From Succinivibrio sp. (lineage in GTDB: Bacteria > Pseudomonadota > Gammaproteobacteria > Enterobacterales > Succinivibrionaceae), in assembly GCA_017959135.1 (NCBI GenBank), contig JAGDBH010000246.1, positions 1 to 8,476 of the forward strand: a stretch of DNA of 8,476 nt, in the 5' to 3' direction. Positions 1 through 4,718 of the stretch are shown here, one piece after another. The notes beneath the pieces were generated by a model that worked only from the letters and a program-made list of their open reading frames with translations, searched no databases and had not been told where the DNA came from. The first letter of the stretch is position 1. Each line of letters opens with the position of its first letter. A program made the position numbers and the translations under genes.

Positions 1-547
1 CTCCTATTATATATAGTCTAGGCAGGTATTTTAGATTATCTACAAGACCTCCTCCTGAGCCTACGACAACACCTATACGACAGATGCTGATGTTTGTCTT
101 ATGCCTGTCCAAAAGCTCTCTTGCTTTGTTTTCAATAGCTTTACAAATATTTGCATATACGGTATCTGAAAGCTCTCCTGTTTCATCCTGCTGGCTGTTA
201 TCTGTATAGATACCGGTTGCACTTGCCTGTATAAAATGCGAAGGAAAAATGCCTGCATATTTTTCTGACAGAAGCTCGATTGTTTCCAATCTTGAGTTCT
301 GAATCTCTTCAAGACGGGATTTGCTTAGTCTTTTCTGGGCTATTGATTCTCCAGAAAGATTTACGATAACGTCAACCTCAGGAAATTCATCATCTGCTTT
401 TAATACTGTTATCTCTTTTTGAAAGCCAAGATTGTTTACGACATCCTTCTGATGTGTGTATACGAAGATAGTATCTTCGTCCTTGTGGAGAAGGGTAATA
501 AGCTCTCTTCCTATAAAACCGGATCCTCCTGCAACAAGTATTCTCAT
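1..547 (-). CDS. yfcH: TIGR01777-family NAD(P)-dependent epimerase, YfcH-like (partial, 3' end missing)
   Basis: The reading frame begins at an ATG at 545-547 and stays open to the window edge, giving the first 182 residues of a protein whose family is usually about 300 residues. An AGGAGT Shine-Dalgarno lies just upstream of the ATG. The N terminus starts MRILVAGGSGFIG, so GGSGFIG (residues 7-13) is the Rossmann dinucleotide-binding glycine motif of extended short-chain dehydrogenases. The segment VNLSGESIAQKRLSKSR (62-78), then ASATGIY (108-114) and CRIGVVVGSGGG (156-167), match the characteristic blocks of the TIGR01777/SDR39U1 group that includes E. coli YfcH. A classical Tyr-xxx-Lys pair is not obvious, as is common in this group. 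The substrate is unknown; the protein is expected to be cytosolic. It lies downstream of pta in the same direction but behind a terminator, with its own -10 box. E. coli yfcH also lies in the yfbV-ackA-pta region. The family is confident, the exact orthology less so. Confidence 0.85.
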   Translation of the reverse strand, partial: MRILVAGGSGFIGRELITLLHKDEDTIFVYTHQKDVVNNLGFQKEITVLKADDEFPEVDVIVNLSGESIAQKRLSKSRLEEIQNSRLETIELLSEKYAGIFPSHFIQASATGIYTDNSQQDETGELSDTVYANICKAIENKARELLDRHKTNISICRIGVVVGSGGGLVDNLKYLPRLYIIG

Positions 548-577
548 CTTAACTCCTAAAAGTGTATGTCTATTTGG

Positions 578-583
578 ATTATA
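578..583 (-). promoter_or_regulatory. Candidate -10 box of the yfcH-like gene
   Basis: The minus strand reads TATAAT here, a perfect sigma-70 -10 hexamer, 30 bases upstream of the yfcH-like start codon. The expected -35 position falls in the distal arm and T tract of the pta terminator and has no good match to TTGACA. The promoter assignment therefore rests mainly on the -10 box and on the terminator that separates the gene from pta. The transcript would have a leader of roughly 25 bases. Confidence 0.45.
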
Positions 584-589
584 GTCGGC

Positions 590-620
590 AGATAAAATAA
601 AAGCAGCCGAAGCTGCTTTT
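590..620 (-). terminator. Rho-independent terminator of pta
   Basis: On the minus strand the sequence is AAAAGCAGC-TTCG-GCTGCTTTT followed by ATTTTAT. It has a perfect 9-base stem (612-620 with 599-607) closed by a C(UUCG)G tetraloop, a very stable loop, and then a T-rich tail. It lies about 25 bases beyond the pta stop codon. The stem read on the plus strand has a CGAA loop and a poorer tail, so its main direction is for pta. Confidence 0.85.
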
Positions 621-628
621 ACTTATGA

Positions 629-648
629 TAATTCAGAATTCTGAATTA
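629..648. repeat. 20-bp perfect palindrome over the pta stop codon
   Basis: TAATTCAGAATTCTGAATTA is identical to its own reverse complement and includes the pta stop codon (646-648). It centres on an EcoRI-type GAATTC. With no loop it can form only a weak hairpin in RNA, so it may be a protein-binding dyad, an accessory part of the terminator region, or chance. Confidence 0.6.
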
Positions 649-2622
649 GTCTTTAACCTGAGTTGCCTGAATTGCGGTAACAGCTACAGTGTAGATGATA
701 TCGTCAACTAAAGCACCACGAGACAGATCGTTAACAGGTCTCTTCATACCCTGTAACATAGGGCCGATAGAAACAAGCTTAGCTGAACGCTGAACTGCCT
801 TGTAAACAGTGTTACCGGTAGACAGGTTAGGGAAGATGAATACAGTAGCCTTACCTGCAACTGGTGAACCTGGAGCCTTCTGAGCAGCAACATCTGGCAT
901 TACAGCTGCGTCGTACTGTAGAGGACCGTCAACAGCGATATCAGGACGCTTTGCACGAACAAGAGCTGTAGCTTCCTTCATCATGTCAGCATCTGGACCT
1001 TTACCTGAATTGATGGTTGAGTATGTAACCATTGCAACTCTTGGATCAATACCGAATGCCTTAGCGGTATCAGCTGACTGGATAGCAATCTCTGAAATCT
1101 CTTCAGCAGTTGGGTTGATGTTTAGGGCACAGTCACCGTATACATAAACCTGCTCGTCCATCAGCATGAAGAAGATAGCTGAAACAAGCTTTGCACCAGG
1201 AGCGGTCTTTAGAACCTGAAGAGCTGGACGGATGGTATTGGCAGTGGTGTGAACTGCACCTGAAACTAGGCCATCTAATTCCTTGCTGTCGATCATCATG
1301 GTTGCAAGGAATACGTTGTCCTGCAGCATCTCAAGAGCCTGCTCTGGAGTTACGCCCTTAGCCTTACGTAGCTCAACCAGTCTGTCAACATACTTCTCAC
1401 GAACTGAATCAGGATCAACGAACTCAACGTTCTCACCTAGAGTTACACCCTGAGCCTTAGCAACTTCAAGGATCTTGTCCTTCTTACCGAATAGAACTGG
1501 AACAGCGATGTTCTGCTCTGCAACCTTAGCAGCTGCACATACTGTACGTGGCTCATCACCCTCTGGAAGAGCAATCTTCTTGTGAGCTGCTCTTGCAAGA
1601 GCAGTCAGCTTGCTGCGGAATGCAGCTGGGCTCATTAGAGGAGTTGCCTTCTCTTCAAGATTCTTGATTAAATTGATAGCCTTTGCATCGAAGTCTTTTG
1701 AAGCATTATCCTCAATTAACTTCTTCTGCTCTTCATCATCTCTTAACTGAGCTGGGAAGTCAGCTAGAGCCTGAGCAACAGACCACATTGGTTTCTCAGA
1801 GGTAATTACGGTAGCACCGTCTACAGAACCTGAAACGCCGTCGGTTAGGATAACAATCTTAGCTGAAGTCTGTGCTGGAAGAGTATCGGTTACAAGAACT
1901 GATTTCTCGTTTGCGCTTTCATTTGATAGAGCAACCTTGAATGCACGAACATTATCGTCACCTGAAGCAATCTTTGCATCGATAAACTGAGCGATGTCTT
2001 TTGCTCTTGGAGCGTAGTAAGCCATGTCGAAGTTAACATTAGCAATGAAATCTGTTAGAACTGCTTCTTCCTTCTTAGCTTCACATGCTGAACCGCAGCA
2101 CTTGCCGCAGCCTGATAGAACAAGCTTCTTGTTGCCCTTTGCATCCTTAGGAGCCTTCTCATTTAAAAGAATTGTACCTAGGTGCTGGTTCTTTCCAGCG
2201 TTGCCGAAGTAAAGAAGAGTTGCATCAATTGCGCTCTTAGCGCACTTGCACTTGCCTGATACTACAGAAATAATATTTGCATCAAAAGCGTGGCAGATTT
2301 CAGCGTTAATCTCATTAACGTTGAAAGGAGCGTCAGTTACACCTTCAATAACAATTACATCATATTTGTTTGCATCGTTTAGAGCATTGTAGTTTGCAAC
2401 GATTGCTTCGATAACTTCTGACTTGTTACCTTCAGAAAGCTTCTTAGCAGCACAGCACTTGTTTAAAGAGGTTGTTGAACACTCTTTACCGCAGCAGCTG
2501 TAGAAAGGGGTGAAAAGAGCTGCCTTAACACCGTTGTCGTTTAAAGCTTTTACTAAACCTAAAGATGCAGTAAAAATACCAGTGGTTTTACCTGCTGGCA
2601 CTAGCATAACATTACGTGACAC
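646..2622 (-). CDS. pta: Phosphate acetyltransferase with a cysteine-rich N-terminal domain
   Basis: This cytosolic enzyme converts acetyl-CoA plus phosphate to acetyl phosphate and CoA, normally feeding acetate kinase for ATP production. I chose the GTG at 2620-2622 (658 residues): GGAG lies 6 bases upstream and the start MSRNVMLVP aligns with E. coli MSRIIMLIP. A TTG at 2643 and an ATG at 2634 are in-frame alternatives with poorer ribosome sites. Residues 1-220 form the BioD-like P-loop domain, with PAGKTTG at 9-15. A shortened DRTGG-like middle domain follows, then the PTA_PTB catalytic domain from about 330. Conserved catalytic-domain blocks are LPEGDEPRT (352-360), VSGAVHTT (453-460), GPLQYDAAV (566-574) and GPMLQGM (620-626). 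The protein is shorter than E. coli Pta (714). The N-terminal domain has Cys at 43, 44, 48, 56, 57, 110, 125, 127, 172, 175, 176 and 180, whereas the rest has two. These cysteines are absent from the E. coli domain. ackA is not adjacent in this window. Confidence 0.95.
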   Translation of the reverse strand: MSRNVMLVPAGKTTGIFTASLGLVKALNDNGVKAALFTPFYSCCGKECSTTSLNKCCAAKKLSEGNKSEVIEAIVANYNALNDANKYDVIVIEGVTDAPFNVNEINAEICHAFDANIISVVSGKCKCAKSAIDATLLYFGNAGKNQHLGTILLNEKAPKDAKGNKKLVLSGCGKCCGSACEAKKEEAVLTDFIANVNFDMAYYAPRAKDIAQFIDAKIASGDDNVRAFKVALSNESANEKSVLVTDTLPAQTSAKIVILTDGVSGSVDGATVITSEKPMWSVAQALADFPAQLRDDEEQKKLIEDNASKDFDAKAINLIKNLEEKATPLMSPAAFRSKLTALARAAHKKIALPEGDEPRTVCAAAKVAEQNIAVPVLFGKKDKILEVAKAQGVTLGENVEFVDPDSVREKYVDRLVELRKAKGVTPEQALEMLQDNVFLATMMIDSKELDGLVSGAVHTTANTIRPALQVLKTAPGAKLVSAIFFMLMDEQVYVYGDCALNINPTAEEISEIAIQSADTAKAFGIDPRVAMVTYSTINSGKGPDADMMKEATALVRAKRPDIAVDGPLQYDAAVMPDVAAQKAPGSPVAGKATVFIFPNLSTGNTVYKAVQRSAKLVSIGPMLQGMKRPVNDLSRGALVDDIIYTVAVTAIQATQVKD

Positions 2623-2628
2623 TTGTGA

Positions 2629-2632
2629 CTCC
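2629..2632 (-). promoter_or_regulatory. Shine-Dalgarno supporting the GTG start of pta
   Basis: The minus strand reads GGAG, spaced 6 bases from the GTG at 2620-2622. The upstream ATG (2632-2634) and TTG (2641-2643) are preceded only by A/T-rich sequence and TTGGCAAGT, with no clear anti-16S match. This, plus alignment with the E. coli N terminus, favours GTG. Confidence 0.6.
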
Positions 2633-2659
2633 ATACTTGCCAAAATTTAAATTATTTCT

Positions 2660-2675
2660 ATACAGGGATCTGTAT
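2660..2675. promoter_or_regulatory. Inverted repeat in the pta leader
   Basis: ATACAG-GGAT-CTGTAT is a perfect 6-4-6 dyad between the candidate pta promoter and the pta start. It could be an operator just downstream of the transcription start or a small leader hairpin. The half-sites are the reverse order of LexA halves, so it is not a LexA box. No regulator can be named. Confidence 0.4.
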
Positions 2676-2694
2676 CCAAGCATATTAACCAAAA

Positions 2695-2703
2695 ATTATA
2701 ACA
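2695..2703 (-). promoter_or_regulatory. Extended -10 promoter for pta
   Basis: The minus strand reads TGTTATAAT: a perfect TATAAT -10 (2695-2700) with the extended TG one base upstream (2702-2703). The -35 position (GAATCT) is poor, which extended -10 promoters tolerate. Transcription would start near 2688, giving a leader of about 65 bases that contains the ATACAG/CTGTAT dyad. Confidence 0.6.
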
Positions 2704-2768
2704 TACCGCATAAATTCAGATTCGTAATAAAATGATAAGATTGTATTTTTTGTATAGTAGATTGTGTT

Positions 2769-2800
2769 TTTTAGATGACTATTTACAGAATTATCTAAAA
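2769..2800. promoter_or_regulatory. 8-bp inverted repeat upstream of yfbV
   Basis: TTTTAGAT (2769-2776) and ATCTAAAA (2793-2800) are perfect inverted repeats separated by 16 bases, ending 13 bases before the yfbV Shine-Dalgarno. It may be an operator or a leader hairpin for yfbV. The region is very A+T-rich, so chance is possible. Confidence 0.35.
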
Positions 2801-2824
2801 TGAAAATTATTTTAAGGATAGCTG

Positions 2825-3277
2825 GTGAATATTGTAAGTAAAATCAAAATTGGAATTCAGTATATGAATGACTGGCCTCTGGAGCCTCTGCTAAACCCCG
2901 TTTTTCCAGAATGCCGTGTTAAAAGAGCCGTTATGCTCGGACGAAAAATACTGCCACCTTTTATTGTTTTTATTCTCTTCTGGGCAGTTTACCAGGGTGG
3001 GGGATTCAAGGGTATTCCTCTCCTGTTCGCTCTGTCATCTAACTTTCCTGTAACTTTAGTCTGCGTAATATTTCTTATGCTCATGCCTCTGCAGGGATAC
3101 CTGTGGTTTTATAAAAGAGCTATAACCAGATTAAATGACAAACAGAAAGATTTTTATAATCTCGTATGCGCTAAACTTAAAAAAGAGCCTGCCATGAATC
3201 CAACCATGATGGATCTCGAAAAAGCCATCAATTCCTGTATCAAAAACAACGAAACAGAGTTATTGAAAAAACTGTAA
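2825..3277 (+). CDS. yfbV: UPF0208 (DUF412) inner-membrane protein YfbV
   Basis: This is a 150-residue protein, about the length of E. coli YfbV. The start is a GTG with AAGGA 6 bases upstream (2814-2818). Family blocks include WPLE (17-20), a PVF-x-E-x-RV stretch (25-32), PP-x-x-VF (44-49) and MPLQG (87-91). Two hydrophobic segments at about 42-57 and 75-95 suggest two membrane spans, followed by a charged C-terminal tail (about 98-150). YfbV's biochemical role is unsettled; in E. coli it has been linked to insulation of the Ter macrodomain. The gene is divergent from pta, echoing the E. coli arrangement where it is divergent from ackA-pta. No convincing promoter was found: a TATAGT at 2753-2758 lacks a -35. 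Only a weak A/T hairpin follows the stop. The family call is confident; the function is not established. Confidence 0.88.
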   Translation: MNIVSKIKIGIQYMNDWPLEPLLNPVFPECRVKRAVMLGRKILPPFIVFILFWAVYQGGGFKGIPLLFALSSNFPVTLVCVIFLMLMPLQGYLWFYKRAITRLNDKQKDFYNLVCAKLKKEPAMNPTMMDLEKAINSCIKNNETELLKKL

Positions 3278-3303
3278 ATTGCGAATTATTTTAATAATTT
3301 CTC

Positions 3304-3317
3304 TGTAATCGTTTGCA
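3304..3317. promoter_or_regulatory. LacI/GalR-family operator candidate
   Basis: TGTAATCGTTTGCA fits the pattern TGnAAnCGnTTnCA at every fixed position, including the central CG typical of LacI-family operators such as GalR, PurR and CcpA sites. It lies upstream of a sugar transporter operon. The E. coli ytfQ gene has been reported as a GalR target, to my recollection. The centre is about 70 bases upstream of the transcription start predicted from the -10 at 3370-3375, similar in kind to the upstream operator of the gal operon. The regulator gene is not in this window, so its identity is inferred. Confidence 0.6.
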
Positions 3318-3321
3318 AATA

Positions 3322-3337
3322 TGTAAAATTATTTACA
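3322..3337. promoter_or_regulatory. TGTAAA-N4-TTTACA dyad
   Basis: TGTAAAATTATTTACA is a 6-4-6 perfect inverted repeat directly after the LacI-type operator. It resembles the TyrR box, but that has a 6-base spacer, so TyrR is not claimed. The right half TTTACA also matches a -35 hexamer at five of six positions, so a protein bound here might occlude RNA polymerase. Confidence 0.45.
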
Positions 3338-3347
3338 AAAATATTAG

Positions 3348-3375
3348 TCTACATTTTTAAATGGTGTGCTAATAT
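3348..3375 (+). promoter_or_regulatory. Candidate extended -10 promoter for the ytf operon
   Basis: TAATAT at 3370-3375 is preceded by TGC (3367-3369), giving an extended -10, with TCTACA (3348-3353) as a weak -35 at 16-base spacing. Transcription would start near 3382, downstream of the operator-like sites. Several A/T-rich alternatives exist nearby, so the exact promoter is uncertain. Confidence 0.35.
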
Positions 3376-3435
3376 ATCTATAAATCAAATAATTAAATTT
3401 TGGATTTAAAGAAAAGGTCAAAAATAAAAATTTTC

Positions 3436-3449
3436 CGTAAAGGTTTACG
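3436..3449. promoter_or_regulatory. CGTAAA-GG-TTTACG dyad in the ytfQ leader
   Basis: This 6-2-6 perfect inverted repeat is followed by TATTATTTTTG. In RNA it gives a 5-base stem with an AGGU loop and a U-rich tail, a weak attenuator-like shape. In DNA it shares the GTAAA/TTTAC halves of the dyad at 3322-3337. Either role is inference. Confidence 0.35.
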
Positions 3450-3632
3450 TATTATTTTTGAAGTACCTCAAATAATTTTTTATAAAAACGCAAAAAATGT
3501 AAAACTGTGTCACGTTTTCTCTAATCCGAAATTCGTTTTGACGGCTCTCTGTCATACAATCTCTCTCAGAAAAGAGTTAATTATTTTGTAATTCTTTCTA
3601 TTTACAAACAAACATTTCAATCAGGAGTTGTT

Positions 3633-4616
3633 ATGAAATTAGTAAAAGCTGTTCTTGCTGCATCTATCGGCGCAATCATTGCTTCTTCAGCTGTTCAGGC
3701 TAAGCAGTTAACCATTGGTTTCTCTCAGATCGGTGCTGAGTCAGAGTGGCGTACTGCTAACACCAACGATGTTAAGGAAGCAGCAAAGGCTCACAACGTA
3801 AATCTAAAGTTCTCAGATGCTCAGCAGAAGCAGGAGAATCAGATCAAGGCAATCCGTACATTTATCGCTCAGAAGGTTGATTTAATCGGTCTAGTACCTA
3901 TCGTTGCTACCGGTTGGGACAACATTCTACGTGAAGCTAAGAGAGCTAAGATTCCTGTATTGATTGTTGACCGTGACCTAACCGTTTCAGATCCATCTCT
4001 ATATGTTGCAAAGATTGGTACTGATTCATATGCAGAAGGTCAGAAAGTTTACAAGTGGATCGACGATTACGTAAAGGCTAACAATGTTAAGCCACGTAAT
4101 GGCGGTGACAAGTTAAACATTGTTATTCTTGAGGGTACTGTTGGTGCATCAGCAACTACCGGTCGTGGTAACGGCTTCAACGATGCTCTAAAGGCAGATC
4201 CAGATGGCGCTAAGAAGTTCAACATCCTAGCTTCACAGACTGGTGACTTCACCCGTCAGAAGGGCCAGGAAGTTATGGAGTCATTCCTAAAGTCAAATCG
4301 TAACGACATCGATATTCTATTCGCTATGAACGACGATATGGCATTAGGTGCTGTTCAGGCTATCGAAGCTGCTGGTCTAAAGCCATCAAAGGATATCATC
4401 ATCGTTTCAGTTGACGGTGTAAAGGGTATCTTCCAGGCTATGATCGACGGCAAGACCAATGCAACTGTTGAGTGTAACCCACTACAGGGTGAGCTATTCT
4501 TCCAGACTGCAGAAAAGGTTCTAAAGGGCGAGTCAGTTCCTAAGAGCGTATTCGTAGAGGAAGGCGTTTACACAGCAGACAAGGCTGCTGAAGTATTCCC
4601 ATCACGTAAATACTAA
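3633..4616 (+). CDS. ytfQ: Periplasmic sugar (galactofuranose-type) binding protein YtfQ
   Basis: This is the substrate-binding protein of the sugar ABC importer (327 residues; E. coli YtfQ 318). ATG follows AGGAG with 5-base spacing. Residues 1-23 are a Sec signal peptide: MK start with Lys5, hydrophobic core, and cleavage after the V-Q-A box before KQLTIGFSQ. The mature protein is a periplasmic-binding-protein type I fold (peripla_BP_4). Blocks shared with E. coli YtfQ include QQKQENQIKA (64-73), VATGW (91-95), GTVGAS (168-173), SQTGDFTR (201-208), EVMESF (213-218), NDDM (233-236) and SVDGV (259-263). The gene heads the operon, separated from ytfR by a stem-loop, consistent with higher expression of the binding protein. 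Its leucine codons are strongly biased (13 of 21 CTA, no CTG), which suggests high expression. Galactofuranose specificity is taken from the E. coli counterpart; related sugars cannot be excluded. Confidence 0.92.
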   Translation: MKLVKAVLAASIGAIIASSAVQAKQLTIGFSQIGAESEWRTANTNDVKEAAKAHNVNLKFSDAQQKQENQIKAIRTFIAQKVDLIGLVPIVATGWDNILREAKRAKIPVLIVDRDLTVSDPSLYVAKIGTDSYAEGQKVYKWIDDYVKANNVKPRNGGDKLNIVILEGTVGASATTGRGNGFNDALKADPDGAKKFNILASQTGDFTRQKGQEVMESFLKSNRNDIDILFAMNDDMALGAVQAIEAAGLKPSKDIIIVSVDGVKGIFQAMIDGKTNATVECNPLQGELFFQTAEKVLKGESVPKSVFVEEGVYTADKAAEVFPSRKY

Positions 4617-4637
4617 TCATATTTACAACTACAAAAA

Positions 4638-4660
4638 TAGGGTGCAGCAATTGCACCCTA
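4638..4660 (+). terminator. Intercistronic stem-loop between ytfQ and ytfR
   Basis: TAGGGTGCA-GCAAT-TGCACCCTA forms a perfect 9-base stem with a 5-base loop, followed by ATTTGAATTT, too weak a U tract for strong termination. It sits 22 bases after the ytfQ stop. Such hairpins after binding-protein genes often protect the upstream mRNA or terminate partially, lowering expression of the ATPase and permease genes. It is likely an attenuating or stabilising element rather than a full terminator. Confidence 0.75.
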
Positions 4661-4718
4661 ATTTGAATTTAAACCAATCATCAATCATCAAGAAGAACAC
4701 CTGCATTAGGAGGGCTGT

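Larger units (their letters stand above)
3278..3632 (+). promoter_or_regulatory. A+T-rich regulatory leader upstream of ytfQ (no gene seen)
   Basis: These 355 bases between yfbV and ytfQ hold no supportable gene. The single 63-codon frame (from a TTG at 3400) has no ribosome site and no recognisable protein. The stretch contains a LacI/GalR-type operator match, two GTAAA/TTTAC dyads, extra TGTAAA (3498-3503) and TTTACA (3601-3606) half-sites, and a candidate extended -10. If that promoter is used the ytfQ leader RNA is about 250 bases. A TACAAT at 3555-3560 and a TGTAAT at 3587-3592 could instead be closer -10 boxes, but both lack a good -35. Confidence 0.6.

Noticed and set aside
73..312. 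79-codon frame on the minus strand
   Set aside because: It lies out of frame inside the well-supported YfcH-like gene, whose true frame runs off the window edge.
3284..3299. AATTATT-TT-AATAATT hairpin as a yfbV terminator
   Set aside because: The stem is only A/T with a 2-base loop and no distinct U tract, so it is too weak to call.
3498..3515. CRP-like site TGTAA...TCACG
   Set aside because: The half-sites are separated by 7 rather than 6 bases and both are imperfect.
3538..3560. TTGACG plus TACAAT as the ytfQ promoter
   Set aside because: Both hexamers are good but only 11 bases apart, too close for sigma-70.
3400..3591. 63-codon frame in the ytfQ leader
   Set aside because: It starts with TTG, has no Shine-Dalgarno, resembles no known protein and lies in A+T-rich sequence full of regulatory-looking motifs. 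It is probably fortuitous.
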